NCBI RefSeq assembly: GCF_013170805.1
Contig: NZ_CP051293.1
Span: forward strand, 6,640,001 to 6,704,000
Direction of reading: 5' to 3'
Origin: Mesorhizobium sp. NZP2077
GTDB lineage: Bacteria > Pseudomonadota > Alphaproteobacteria > Rhizobiales > Rhizobiaceae
Length of the DNA: 64,000 nt
Both the position numbers and the translations under genes were made by a program. The notes under the pieces are model-generated. The model did not search any database. It was not told the DNA's origin and saw only the letters and a list, made by a program, of their open reading frames with translations. Positions 9,379 to 19,905 of this stretch are shown piece by piece (within the stretch, counting starts at the first letter, position 1; each line of letters starts with the position of its first letter).

Positions 9379-9699
9379 AACGCCCACCTTTGACTGTGGA
9401 CGCTACCAATTCTGCCTCAAATTACTGGAAAGAAAGGTAGATAAATTCCCTGTACTTTATCCCTCCCGTTTTAATTAAAATTTTATACGAATTTATACTT
9501 CTGTTTACCAAGCAGCCAGAGCCACCCCCCTCAGATGGATCGCATGTCTGCCCACGTATATCCGGTTATATGGTTTGAATTTACCACGCGTAAAAAATGC
9601 CGAAGCCAGCATACCAGAATATATGAAATGGATTGCATGATAGTTGCAAAGTAGAGGTTGCCACTGTCTCTTTCCGGGAAATGCCGAAGGGGTTTGGCC
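9379..9699. promoter_or_regulatory. divergent promoter region of the protease and giant adhesin genes
   Basis: This 321-base intergenic stretch is the only clearly A+T-rich DNA in the first 20 kb besides the region before the TolC gene. It includes a 12-bp palindrome TTTTAATTAAAA at 9469-9480, followed by A+T-rich sequence with TTTATAC repeats. Both flanking genes are divergent, so their promoters must be here or nearby. No reading frame inside looks real. Confidence 0.5.
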
Positions 9700-12600
9700 A
9701 TGACAAACAGTAACGATTTGGACACCGTCTCTCATTCTTGGGACGAGCACTCTGAACACGCCGGCCTGCCGTCGCAGGCGCAGATCCAGGTTGCCGAGGC
9801 AGCCCCGGCACAAAAGGCCGCCCCGGCGGCAGCAGAACCGGTTCCCGTCGATGTCGGCAGCGGCGCGCCCGTCAAGCCGGAAGCCCCCGCAGAGGCGAAA
9901 GCGCCGGCGGCAGCGACGCAGCACGAATATGTGGCCGACGCCAACCATGTGGTGAAGCTTCCCGCCAATGTCTCGATCGATAACATCAAGGTCGACGGCC
10001 ACAACCTCGTGCTCGAACAGGCCGACGGTTCGGTGATAGTCATCAAGGACGGCGCCTTGAACGTGCCGACCTTTATCATCGGCGACGTCGAGGTGCCGCG
10101 CGTTGCCCTGATTGCCGCGCTCGAGGCTAGCCATGTCGACGTTGCTTTCGGCGCCGACGGTTCCATATCGGCAGGCCCAGGCGGCTCGACGTCGAGTGCG
10201 GGCGGAGACTTCTCGGTTCCTCCCGGCGGTATCGGCGACGGATTCGGCCTTTCGGCACTGTTGCCGCCGACGGATCTGGCGTTCGGCCAGCCGGATCATC
10301 GCGAACTATTTGCGGGGCTTGTAAAGGATTCAACGATCTCGTTGACAGGTGCTCCGCCGACGTTGAATGTGGACGAAAGCTACTTGCCGGACGGCTCGCA
10401 GACTGGCCCCGCTGGTTCGACCACCGATACGCTCAGTTTTGCCGACATATTCACGGTGGCGCCCGGCAGCGGCACACCCACCATCAGTTATGGACTGAGC
10501 GTAACCTCGCAGGGCGAAACGTCGAACCTGATTGACAGCGCGACCGACACAGCGGTGGTGTTGACACAGAGCGGCAACACGGTCTCTGGGTATGTGGCCG
10601 GCCACAACGGCGATCCGTCCTTCCTAGTATTCACGCTGAGCGTCAACACCGCCACCGGCGACGTGACGCTGACCCAGGACCGCGCGGTTCATCAGGGCTC
10701 GGGCGAGCCCGGCGACGTCTCGGAAGGCATCAACCTGGTGTCAGGCCTCGTGACGTTGACGGCGACGGCAACGGATCCCGGCGGCCACACGGCCAGTGCC
10801 TCGGTTGACATCGGCGGCAGCGCCACGTTCCATGACGATGGCCCGACGATCACGGTGAACCAGCAGTTCGAGCAGCCGGCGCTGTCGGTGGACGAGAGCA
10901 ACCTGTCAAACGGCACGACGCCGGATGCGGCGCTGACTGTGGTGACGGGCGACTTCCACGGCGCCTTCACTGCGGTACAGGGCGCGGACGGGGCGACGGT
11001 CGCCTATTCACTGGCGGTCAGCGCGCCCAATGTGGACTCCGGGCTGATCGACTCGGCGAGCGGCCAGCACGTGCTGCTGTCGTTGAATGCCTCCGGCGTG
11101 GTCGAGGGCCGCACGGCGCTTGGCGGCGACCTAGTGTTCACGCTGGCAGCGAACACGACGACCGGCGTGGTGACGCTGAGCGACTTCCGCGCGGTGCATG
11201 AAGGCTCGGGCGAGACCCCGGACACCAGCGAGGGGATCCCGCTGGGTGCCGGCCTGGTGTCGGTGACCGCGACGGTGACCGACAATGACGGCGACACGGC
11301 CAAGGCGAGCATCGACCTGGGCGCGCAGATCACCATCCACGATGACGGCCCGGTGGTGACGGCGACCGGCTCGGCGCCGACGCTGAGTGTCGACGAGAGC
11401 TTCATTCCGGTGATCGGCTCTGGCACTGGCGCGGTGGGTTCGAACGTCTCGTCGGGCAACTTTGCGGCGAACTTCGCGGTGACGCCGGGTGCGGACGGCC
11501 AGTCCGGCTCGACCGCCTATTCGCTGACCATCAACAATTCCACGACCACCCTGGTCGACTCGCTCACCGGCACGCCGGTGACGCTGGTGCAGAACGGGGC
11601 GGGCGAAGTCGACGGCAAGGATGGCCTTGGCCACACCGTCTTCACGCTGACGGTTGACGCCGCCGGCGTGGTGACGATGACCGAGCTGCGCGGTGTGCAT
11701 GAGGCGACGGCGACCCTGGGTGACACCAGCGAGGGGACCCCGCTGGGTGCCGGCCTGGTGTCGGTGACCGCGACGGTGACCGACAATGACGGCGACACGG
11801 CCAAGGCGAGCATCGACCTGGGCGCGCAGATCACCATCCACGATGACGGCCCGGTGGTGACGGCGACCGGCTCGGCGCCGACGCTGAGTGTCGACGAGAG
11901 CTTCATTCCGGTGATCGGCTCTGGCACTGGCGCGGTGGGTTCGAACGTCTCGTCGGGCAACTTTGCGGTGAACTTCGCGGTGACGCCGGGTGCGGACGGC
12001 CAGTCCGGCTCGACCGCCTATTCGCTGACCATCAACAATTCCACGACCACCCTGGTCGACTCGCTCACCGGCACGCCGGTGACGCTGGTGCAGAACGGGG
12101 CGGGCGAAGTCGACGGCAAGGATGGCCTTGGCCACACCGTCTTCACGCTGACGGTTGACGCCGCCGGCGTGGTGACGATGACCGAGCTGCGCGGTGTGCA
12201 TGAGGCGACGGCGACCCTGGGTGACACCAGCGAGGGGACCCCGCTGGGTGCCGGCCTGGTGTCGGTGACCGCGACGGTGACCGACAATGACGGCGACACG
12301 GCCAAGGCGAGCATCGACCTGGGCGCGCAGATCACCATCCACGATGACGGCCCGGTGGTGACGGCGACCGGCTCGGCGCCGACGCTGAGTGTCGACGAGA
12401 GCTTCATTCCGGTGATCGGCTCTGGCACTGGCGCGGTGGGTTCGAACGTCTCGTCGGGCAACTTTGCGGTGAACTTCGCGGTGACGCCGGGTGCGGACGG
12501 CCAGTCCGGCTCGACCGCCTATTCGCTGACCATCAACAATTCCACGACCACCCTGGTCGACTCGCTCACCGGCACGCCGGTGACGCTGGTGCAGAACGGG

Positions 12601-15600
12601 GCGGGCGAAGTCGACGGCAAGGATGGCCTTGGCCACACCGTCTTCACGCTGACGGTTGACGCCGCCGGCGTGGTGACGATGACCGAGCTGCGCGGTGTGC
12701 ATGAGGCGACGGCGACCCTGGGTGACACCAGCGAGGGGACCCCGCTGGGTGCCGGCCTGGTGTCGGTGACCGCGACGGTGACCGACAATGACGGCGACAC
12801 GGCCAAGGCGAGCATCGACCTGGGCGCGCAGATCACCATCCACGATGACGGCCCGGTGGTGACGGCGACCGGCTCGGCGCCGACGCTGAGTGTCGACGAG
12901 AGCTTCATTCCGGTGATCGGCTCTGGCACTGGCGCGGTGGGTTCGAACGTCTCGTCGGGCAACTTTGCGGTGAACTTCGCGGTGACGCCGGGTGCGGACG
13001 GCCAGTCCGGCTCGACCGCCTATTCGCTGACCATCAACAATTCCACGACCACCCTGGTCGACTCGCTCACCGGCACGCCGGTGACGCTGGTGCAGAACGG
13101 GGCGGGCGAAGTCGACGGCAAGGATGGCCTTGGCCACACCGTCTTCACGCTGACGGTTGACGCCGCCGGCGTGGTGACGATGACCGAGCTGCGCGGTGTG
13201 CATGAGGCGACGGCGACCCTGGGTGACACCAGCGAGGGGACCCCGCTGGGTGCCGGCCTGGTGTCGGTGACCGCGACGGTGACCGACAATGACGGCGACA
13301 CGGCCAAGGCGAGCATCGACCTGGGCGCGCAGATCACCATCCACGATGACGGCCCGGTGGTGACGGCGACCGGCTCGGCGCCGACGCTGAGTGTCGACGA
13401 GAGCTTCATTCCGGTGATCGGCTCTGGCACTGGCGCGGTGGGTTCGAACGTCTCGTCGGGCAACTTTGCGGTGAACTTCGCGGTGACGCCGGGTGCGGAC
13501 GGCCAGTCCGGCTCGACCGCCTATTCGCTGACCATCAACAATTCCACGACCACCCTGGTCGACTCGCTCACCGGCACGCCGGTGACGCTGGTGCAGAACG
13601 GGGCGGGCGAAGTCGACGGCAAGGATGGCCTTGGCCACACCGTCTTCACGCTGACGGTTGACGCCGCCGGCGTGGTGACGATGACCGAGCTGCGCGGTGT
13701 GCATGAGGCGACGGCGACCCTGGGTGACACCAGCGAGGGGACCCCGCTGGGTGCCGGCCTGGTGTCGGTGACCGCGACGGTGACCGACAATGACGGCGAC
13801 ACGGCCAAGGCGAGCATCGACCTGGGCGCGCAGATCACCATCCACGATGACGGCCCGGTGGTGACGGCGACCGGCTCGGCGCCGACGCTGAGTGTCGACG
13901 AGAGCTTCATTCCGGTGATCGGCTCTGGCACTGGCGCGGTGGGTTCGAACGTCTCGTCGGGCAACTTTGCGGTGAACTTCGCGGTGACGCCGGGTGCGGA
14001 CGGCCAGTCCGGCTCGACCGCCTATTCGCTGACCATCAACAATTCCACGACCACCCTGGTCGACTCGCTCACCGGCACGCCGGTGACGCTGGTGCAGAAC
14101 GGGGCGGGCGAAGTCGACGGCAAGGATGGCCTTGGCCACACCGTCTTCACGCTGACGGTTGACGCCGCCGGCGTGGTGACGATGACCGAGCTGCGCGGTG
14201 TGCATGAGGCGACGGCGACCCTGGGTGACACCAGCGAGGGGACCCCGCTGGGTGCCGGCCTGGTGTCGGTGACCGCGACGGTGACCGACAATGACGGCGA
14301 CACGGCCAAGGCGAGCATCGACCTGGGCGCGCAGATCACCATCCACGATGACGGCCCGGTGGTGACGGCGACCGGCTCGGCGCCGACGCTGAGTGTCGAC
14401 GAGAGCTTCATTCCGGTGATCGGCTCTGGCACTGGCGCGGTGGGTTCGAACGTCTCGTCGGGCAACTTTGCGGTGAACTTCGCGGTGACGCCGGGTGCGG
14501 ACGGCCAGTCCGGCTCGACCGCCTATTCGCTGACCATCAACAATTCCACGACCACCCTGGTCGACTCGCTCACCGGCACGCCGGTGACGCTGGTGCAGAA
14601 CGGGGCGGGCGAAGTCGACGGCAAGGATGGCCTTGGCCACACCGTCTTCACGCTGACGGTTGACGCCGCCGGCGTGGTGACGATGACCGAGCTGCGCGGT
14701 GTGCATGAGGCGACGGCGACCCTGGGTGACACCAGCGAGGGGACCCCGCTGGGTGCCGGCCTGGTGTCGGTGACCGCGACGGTGACCGACAATGACGGCG
14801 ACACGGCCAAGGCGAGCATCGACCTGGGCGCGCAGATCACCATCCACGATGACGGCCCGGTGGTGACGGCGACCGGCTCGGCGCCGACGCTGAGTGTCGA
14901 CGAGAGCTTCATTCCGGTGATCGGCTCTGGCACTGGCGCGGTGGGTTCGAACGTCTCGTCGGGCAACTTTGCGGTGAACTTCGCGGTGACGCCGGGTGCG
15001 GACGGCCAGTCCGGCTCGACCGCCTATTCGCTGACCATCAACAATTCCACGACCACCCTGGTCGACTCGCTCACCGGCACGCCGGTGACGCTGGTGCAGA
15101 ACGGGGCGGGCGAAGTCGACGGCAAGGATGGCCTTGGCCACACCGTCTTCACGCTGACGGTTGACGCCGCCGGCGTGGTGACGATGACCGAGCTGCGCGG
15201 TGTGCATGAGGCGACGGCGACCCTGGGTGACACCAGCGAGGGGACCCCGCTGGGTGCCGGCCTGGTGTCGGTGACCGCGACGGTGACCGACAATGACGGC
15301 GACACGGCCAAGGCGAGCATCGACCTGGGCGCGCAGATCACCATCCACGATGACGGCCCGGTGGTGACGGCGACCGGCTCGGCGCCGACGCTGAGTGTCG
15401 ACGAGAGCTTCATTCCGGTGATCGGCTCTGGCACTGGCGCGGTGGGTTCGAACGTCTCGTCGGGCAACTTTGCGGTGAACTTCGCGGTGACGCCGGGTGC
15501 GGACGGCCAGTCCGGCTCGACCGCCTATTCGCTGACCATCAACAATTCCACGACCACCCTGGTCGACTCGCTCACCGGCACGCCGGTGACGCTGGTGCAG

Positions 15601-18600
15601 AACGGGGCGGGCGAAGTCGACGGCAAGGATGGCCTTGGCCACACCGTCTTCACGCTGACGGTTGACGCCGCCGGCGTGGTGACGATGACCGAGCTGCGCG
15701 GTGTGCATGAGGCGACGGCGACCCTGGGTGACACCAGCGAGGGGACCCCGCTGGGTGCCGGCCTGGTGTCGGTGACCGCGACGGTGACCGACAATGACGG
15801 CGACACGGCCAAGGCGAGCATCGACCTGGGCGCGCAGATCACCATCCACGATGACGGCCCGGTGGTGACGGCGACCGGCTCGGCGCCGACGCTGAGTGTC
15901 GACGAGAGCTTCATTCCGGTGATCGGCTCTGGCACTGGCGCGGTGGGTTCGAACGTCTCGTCGGGCAACTTTGCGGTGAACTTCGCGGTGACGCCGGGTG
16001 CGGACGGCCAGTCCGGCTCGACCGCCTATTCGCTGACCATCAACAATTCCACGACCACCCTGGTCGACTCGCTCACCGGCACGCCGGTGACGCTGGTGCA
16101 GAACGGGGCGGGCGAAGTCGACGGCAAGGATGGCCTTGGCCACACCGTCTTCACGCTGACGGTTGACGCCGCCGGCGTGGTGACGATGACCGAGCTGCGC
16201 GGTGTGCATGAGGCGACGGCGACCCTGGGTGACACCAGCGAGGGGACCCCGCTGGGTGCCGGCCTGGTGTCGGTGACCGCGACGGTGACCGACAATGACG
16301 GCGACACGGCCAAGGCGAGCATCGACCTGGGCGCGCAGATCACCATCCACGATGACGGCCCGGTGGTGACGGCGACCGGCTCGGCGCCGACGCTGAGTGT
16401 CGACGAGAGCTTCATTCCGGTGATCGGCTCTGGCACTGGCGCGGTGGGTTCGAACGTCTCGTCGGGCAACTTTGCGGTGAACTTCGCGGTGACGCCGGGT
16501 GCGGACGGCCAGTCCGGCTCGACCGCCTATTCGCTGACCATCAACAATTCCACGACCACCCTGGTCGACTCGCTCACCGGCACGCCGGTGACGCTGGTGC
16601 AGAACGGGGCGGGCGAAGTCGACGGCAAGGATGGCCTTGGCCACACCGTCTTCACGCTGACGGTTGACGCCGCCGGCGTGGTGACGATGACCGAGCTGCG
16701 CGGTGTGCATGAGGCGACGGCGACCCTGGGTGACACCAGCGAGGGGACCCCGCTGGGTGCCGGCCTGGTGTCGGTGACCGCGACGGTGACCGACAATGAC
16801 GGCGACACGGCCAAGGCGAGCATCGACCTGGGCGCGCAGATCACCATCCACGATGACGGCCCGGTGGTGACGGCGACCGGCTCGGCGCCGACGCTGAGTG
16901 TCGACGAGAGCTTCATTCCGGTGATCGGCTCTGGCACTGGCGCGGTGGGTTCGAACGTCTCGTCGGGCAACTTTGCGGCGAACTTCGCGGTGACGCCGGG
17001 TGCGGACGGCCAGTCCGGCTCGACCGCCTATTCGCTGACCATCAACAATTCCACGACCACCCTGGTCGACTCGCTCACCGGCACGCCGGTGACGCTGGTG
17101 CAGAACGGGGCGGGCGAAGTCGACGGCAAGGATGGCCTTGGCCACACCGTCTTCACGCTGACGGTTGACGCCGCCGGCGTGGTGACGATGACCGAGCTGC
17201 GCGGTGTGCATGAGGCGACGGCGACCCTGGGTGACACCAGCGAGGGGACCCCGCTGGGTGCCGGCCTGGTGTCGGTGACCGCGACGGTGACCGACAATGA
17301 CGGCGACACGGCCAAGGCGAGCATCGACCTGGGCGCGCAGATCACCATCCACGATGACGGCCCGGTGGTGACGGGCATCCAGGACGCGATTATGCCGAAC
17401 GTCAACAATACTGACGTACACGGCACCTGGCAGCCGACCTTCGGAGCGGATGGGCCAAGCTTTACCTCGGCAATCGGCATCGCGATGGGAACAGCGCCGG
17501 CCGGCCTGACCTATACCGTGACCGACACGGCGACCCACACGCAGACGGGTGAGGAGATTTATTCCGTCACCGTCGCCGGCGGCACTACCCCTTATACCTT
17601 CTACGAGTATGTGCATTACGACCCGTCGGCTCAGGTGGCGGAGATGTTCGCCTATGCCAATCCGACCGACGCTCAAAATGCCAGCGGCGCGAACGAGTTT
17701 TTCACACTCTCGATGAATGCCAGCGGCACCTACGACTTCCATCTGGTGTCTAACAGCCTGCAATCGATCGAGACCTTCGATCTCACCCAGTTCAAATCCG
17801 GCGTCGGTGATTATTTCATCATCAACGGGACGACCGGGAGTTTCCAAACCGGGGCGATCCCAACTAGCGGATTTGATCTGCTGATCGATAGCGGCATCAG
17901 CCCATCCACGAACTCAACGCACGCCAACGCCCAAGGCTTCGGCATCAACAACGGCAACCTCGATACCGGTGAAGTAATCGCCTTCACCTTCGGCACCACC
18001 CAGACCGCGGTGGGCATCGGTATCGGCAAGGGCGGCAACGGCACAACGGAGCGCCTCATTGTCACGTTGTATGATGCCGCTCATGCTGTCATCGGCACCG
18101 AAACCATTACTCAGGCTGACGGTACGCCGCTGCTTGTCGATGCTGCTCACTGGGGCGTAGGCGGCACCACGACCGGCTCGTTCGGTAGCTTCACCGAAGT
18201 CACCGTGCAGAATGCCGCACTCGCCGCAGGGGACGACTCCAAGCTCGACCTGACTGGAGTAACCTTCAATGCGCATGCCGTGGTCAGTAGCACAGCGCTG
18301 AACTTCACCCCGACCATTACCGACGCTGACGGCGACAAATTCACCAGTTCGGACAACTTGTCCGTGTCCCTGGTCGGAACCCAACCCGGGTCCGGCTATC
18401 TGGGGACAGGCACCGATGCGACAGCAGAAGTCATTGCCGCGAGTTCCGGAGCCGACACCCTCAACGGTGGCACCGGCCCGGGCGATACAGTCGACTACAG
18501 CAACGCGTTAAACTCGGTCACGATCAACCTGCTAACCCAGCTTGTGGGCGGAGCAGGCGCACTGGGCGACCACATCAGCAACTTCGAGAACGCCATCGGC

Positions 18601-19074
18601 TCGAACTTCGCGGATACGTTGACCGCCAACAATACCGGGAGTGCACTGTGGGGCGGTGGCGGCAACGATACGTTGATCGGCGGAGCAGGAAGTGACATTC
18701 TCTATGGCGGCGCAGGGCTAAACACCATGACCGGCGCCGGCGGCAACGATACCTTCGTGATCGACCCGTCCAAACTTGCAGCGGTCGCCATGGTCGATAT
18801 CATCGCGGATTATACACCGGGCCACGACGTTATCGACCTTTCGGATCTGCTCCGCTCCCTTGGCGGCAACGCACCGACCACTGATGCTCAGGCAGGTGCT
18901 TCGATCGACGTCACTTTCTCAAGCGGCGCCGCTCACGTGATGGTTGACAATAACGGCACTGCCGCTGGCGGCAGCATGGTCGAAGTGGCATCGCTGACGG
19001 GAGTTGGTAGCGGTTCTGCGATTACCATTCTTTACGATCACAACCTGCCGACTCATACCGAAACTGTGGCTTGA
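9700..19074 (+). CDS. giant RTX adhesin, type I secretion substrate (LapA/BapA-like)
   Basis: About 3124 residues from the ATG at 9700 (GAAGGGG seven bases upstream). An N-terminal region (1-210) rich in Ala and Pro includes NLVLEQADGSVIVIKDG, resembling retention or prefix modules of biofilm adhesins. Two divergent repeats (about 215-550) and 12 near-identical 167-residue repeats (about 557-2558) follow, all of the DUF5801/T1SS-143 type with ending ITIHDDGP. A unique domain follows. Then come a few RTX nonapeptides (GGGGNDTLIGGAGSDILYGG, near residue 2985) and a C-terminal secretion region (NDTFVIDPSKL, ADYTPGHDVIDLSDLL). It should bind calcium outside the cell and mediate attachment. Possible LapG sites are the Ala-Ala pairs near residues 30-70; none is certain. 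Confidence 0.92.
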   Translation: MTNSNDLDTVSHSWDEHSEHAGLPSQAQIQVAEAAPAQKAAPAAAEPVPVDVGSGAPVKPEAPAEAKAPAAATQHEYVADANHVVKLPANVSIDNIKVDGHNLVLEQADGSVIVIKDGALNVPTFIIGDVEVPRVALIAALEASHVDVAFGADGSISAGPGGSTSSAGGDFSVPPGGIGDGFGLSALLPPTDLAFGQPDHRELFAGLVKDSTISLTGAPPTLNVDESYLPDGSQTGPAGSTTDTLSFADIFTVAPGSGTPTISYGLSVTSQGETSNLIDSATDTAVVLTQSGNTVSGYVAGHNGDPSFLVFTLSVNTATGDVTLTQDRAVHQGSGEPGDVSEGINLVSGLVTLTATATDPGGHTASASVDIGGSATFHDDGPTITVNQQFEQPALSVDESNLSNGTTPDAALTVVTGDFHGAFTAVQGADGATVAYSLAVSAPNVDSGLIDSASGQHVLLSLNASGVVEGRTALGGDLVFTLAANTTTGVVTLSDFRAVHEGSGETPDTSEGIPLGAGLVSVTATVTDNDGDTAKASIDLGAQITIHDDGPVVTATGSAPTLSVDESFIPVIGSGTGAVGSNVSSGNFAANFAVTPGADGQSGSTAYSLTINNSTTTLVDSLTGTPVTLVQNGAGEVDGKDGLGHTVFTLTVDAAGVVTMTELRGVHEATATLGDTSEGTPLGAGLVSVTATVTDNDGDTAKASIDLGAQITIHDDGPVVTATGSAPTLSVDESFIPVIGSGTGAVGSNVSSGNFAVNFAVTPGADGQSGSTAYSLTINNSTTTLVDSLTGTPVTLVQNGAGEVDGKDGLGHTVFTLTVDAAGVVTMTELRGVHEATATLGDTSEGTPLGAGLVSVTATVTDNDGDTAKASIDLGAQITIHDDGPVVTATGSAPTLSVDESFIPVIGSGTGAVGSNVSSGNFAVNFAVTPGADGQSGSTAYSLTINNSTTTLVDSLTGTPVTLVQNGAGEVDGKDGLGHTVFTLTVDAAGVVTMTELRGVHEATATLGDTSEGTPLGAGLVSVTATVTDNDGDTAKASIDLGAQITIHDDGPVVTATGSAPTLSVDESFIPVIGSGTGAVGSNVSSGNFAVNFAVTPGADGQSGSTAYSLTINNSTTTLVDSLTGTPVTLVQNGAGEVDGKDGLGHTVFTLTVDAAGVVTMTELRGVHEATATLGDTSEGTPLGAGLVSVTATVTDNDGDTAKASIDLGAQITIHDDGPVVTATGSAPTLSVDESFIPVIGSGTGAVGSNVSSGNFAVNFAVTPGADGQSGSTAYSLTINNSTTTLVDSLTGTPVTLVQNGAGEVDGKDGLGHTVFTLTVDAAGVVTMTELRGVHEATATLGDTSEGTPLGAGLVSVTATVTDNDGDTAKASIDLGAQITIHDDGPVVTATGSAPTLSVDESFIPVIGSGTGAVGSNVSSGNFAVNFAVTPGADGQSGSTAYSLTINNSTTTLVDSLTGTPVTLVQNGAGEVDGKDGLGHTVFTLTVDAAGVVTMTELRGVHEATATLGDTSEGTPLGAGLVSVTATVTDNDGDTAKASIDLGAQITIHDDGPVVTATGSAPTLSVDESFIPVIGSGTGAVGSNVSSGNFAVNFAVTPGADGQSGSTAYSLTINNSTTTLVDSLTGTPVTLVQNGAGEVDGKDGLGHTVFTLTVDAAGVVTMTELRGVHEATATLGDTSEGTPLGAGLVSVTATVTDNDGDTAKASIDLGAQITIHDDGPVVTATGSAPTLSVDESFIPVIGSGTGAVGSNVSSGNFAVNFAVTPGADGQSGSTAYSLTINNSTTTLVDSLTGTPVTLVQNGAGEVDGKDGLGHTVFTLTVDAAGVVTMTELRGVHEATATLGDTSEGTPLGAGLVSVTATVTDNDGDTAKASIDLGAQITIHDDGPVVTATGSAPTLSVDESFIPVIGSGTGAVGSNVSSGNFAVNFAVTPGADGQSGSTAYSLTINNSTTTLVDSLTGTPVTLVQNGAGEVDGKDGLGHTVFTLTVDAAGVVTMTELRGVHEATATLGDTSEGTPLGAGLVSVTATVTDNDGDTAKASIDLGAQITIHDDGPVVTATGSAPTLSVDESFIPVIGSGTGAVGSNVSSGNFAVNFAVTPGADGQSGSTAYSLTINNSTTTLVDSLTGTPVTLVQNGAGEVDGKDGLGHTVFTLTVDAAGVVTMTELRGVHEATATLGDTSEGTPLGAGLVSVTATVTDNDGDTAKASIDLGAQITIHDDGPVVTATGSAPTLSVDESFIPVIGSGTGAVGSNVSSGNFAVNFAVTPGADGQSGSTAYSLTINNSTTTLVDSLTGTPVTLVQNGAGEVDGKDGLGHTVFTLTVDAAGVVTMTELRGVHEATATLGDTSEGTPLGAGLVSVTATVTDNDGDTAKASIDLGAQITIHDDGPVVTATGSAPTLSVDESFIPVIGSGTGAVGSNVSSGNFAANFAVTPGADGQSGSTAYSLTINNSTTTLVDSLTGTPVTLVQNGAGEVDGKDGLGHTVFTLTVDAAGVVTMTELRGVHEATATLGDTSEGTPLGAGLVSVTATVTDNDGDTAKASIDLGAQITIHDDGPVVTGIQDAIMPNVNNTDVHGTWQPTFGADGPSFTSAIGIAMGTAPAGLTYTVTDTATHTQTGEEIYSVTVAGGTTPYTFYEYVHYDPSAQVAEMFAYANPTDAQNASGANEFFTLSMNASGTYDFHLVSNSLQSIETFDLTQFKSGVGDYFIINGTTGSFQTGAIPTSGFDLLIDSGISPSTNSTHANAQGFGINNGNLDTGEVIAFTFGTTQTAVGIGIGKGGNGTTERLIVTLYDAAHAVIGTETITQADGTPLLVDAAHWGVGGTTTGSFGSFTEVTVQNAALAAGDDSKLDLTGVTFNAHAVVSSTALNFTPTITDADGDKFTSSDNLSVSLVGTQPGSGYLGTGTDATAEVIAASSGADTLNGGTGPGDTVDYSNALNSVTINLLTQLVGGAGALGDHISNFENAIGSNFADTLTANNTGSALWGGGGNDTLIGGAGSDILYGGAGLNTMTGAGGNDTFVIDPSKLAAVAMVDIIADYTPGHDVIDLSDLLRSLGGNAPTTDAQAGASIDVTFSSGAAHVMVDNNGTAAGGSMVEVASLTGVGSGSAITILYDHNLPTHTETVA
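11371..17374 (+). repeat. 12 tandem copies of a 501-bp unit inside the adhesin gene
   Basis: A unit of exactly 501 bp (167 codons) recurs 12 times: the word TCGGCGCCG starts at 11371 and again every 501 bases up to 16882. Inner copies show no difference that I could see. Copies 1 and 12 encode SGNFAAN, while copies 2 to 11 encode SGNFAVN, a single GCG to GTG change. Because 501 is divisible by three, gain or loss of units keeps the reading frame. Two older, divergent versions of the same unit precede the array. Confidence 0.95.
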
Positions 19075-19188
19075 CGATTTTGATCGATGCACCGGGGGTG
19101 CAAACTGGTGGTCAGCAACGTAGCGCGCAGTTGTACAACCATGCTATATATTAGTGAACCATAAATTGGGGAATGGAGAGGGACTTAA

Positions 19189-19557
19189 ATGAAGCGTTGT
19201 GCAAGATTGCTGGCTTCGGCCGCGGCGCTGCTGCTGGCTGGATCTACGGGCTTTGCCGCCGACATCATAGGGGAACCGGTAGGCGACTATTGCCGCACCG
19301 TCGGCACGTCCAACCTGGTGCTGAACGACAATATCGTCGATCTCAAGGAGCAGGTGGTCAAGCTGATGGACGAGTCCGTCGCCGTCGCCAAGAGCTCGGA
19401 GTGGATCAATTCATCCCGGCCTGCCTTCGTCTGGGCATCGGAAGCCAAGGTCGCCTGCGGCATGGCCTATGGCTACCTGAAGACGAATTACAAAGACGAA
19501 GACACGCTCAACAAGTGCGAGTGTTTCCACGACCGCATGGTCGAGTACATGCACTGA
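19189..19557 (+). CDS. small secreted protein with conserved cysteines, unknown function
   Basis: 122 residues with a clear signal peptide (residues 1-23, ending GFAA). The mature part has four Cys residues (DYCRT, VACGM, KCECF), suitable for disulphides in the periplasm. A good ribosome site, GGAGAGG, lies eight bases upstream. A 10-bp palindrome GTTGTACAAC (19130-19139) and an A+T-rich TATATATTAG patch sit in the 114-bp gap after the adhesin, so it may have its own promoter. I do not recognise the family. Its place just behind the adhesin hints at an accessory role, but there is no direct evidence. Confidence 0.7.
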   Translation: MKRCARLLASAAALLLAGSTGFAADIIGEPVGDYCRTVGTSNLVLNDNIVDLKEQVVKLMDESVAVAKSSEWINSSRPAFVWASEAKVACGMAYGYLKTNYKDEDTLNKCECFHDRMVEYMH

Positions 19558-19905
19558 GCGGATGGGCCGCGCCTGTTGGCCATCATGGTATCAGACGAAT
19601 CAATTTTGTCGGCGATCGCTGCAACGATCGCCTTGCTCAGCCTTGATCTGTTAGCCGCGCAGGCCGGCGCCGGCTGCCTGGGCCTTTGCCGTTTGCGTGC
19701 GCCGCATCTTCGTGCCCGGGCCACGATAGATGAAATGCGCCGACTATCGCACCGCCGGGCAGGCCAGACCAATCATGGCGCGAAAGCCCGGCTTTTCGAC
19801 GGCTAAACATGCATCAAAGAACAGGAAGACGGCGTGGCTAGTCCGCCGTAACTTGACTTGAAGACCAGACCGGGAAATACCCGGCGGCAGACGGGGTGGA
19901 GCATC
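19558..19905. other. 348-base gap without a supported gene
   Basis: This lies between the small secreted protein and the lipoprotein gene. Short open frames exist on both strands, but none has a ribosome site or a protein-like composition. GTGGAG at about 19897 is the ribosome site of the next gene. I see no terminator or repeat. Confidence 0.4.

Noticed and set aside
11371..17374. CRISPR-like array
   Set aside because: The repeats are 501 bp, contiguous, without spacers, and coding. No CRISPR array was seen anywhere in the window.
11131..17847. A 2238-codon open frame on the minus strand across the adhesin repeats, plus many identical 147-codon minus-strand frames
   Set aside because: A 501-bp unit is divisible by three, so any stop-free antisense frame repeats indefinitely. 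The translation is Arg/His-rich and has no protein-like pattern; the plus-strand adhesin explains the region.
19576..19806. A 76-codon open frame in the gap after the small secreted protein
   Set aside because: No ribosome site, no recognisable pattern, and an Arg/Ala bias typical of random GC-rich frames.
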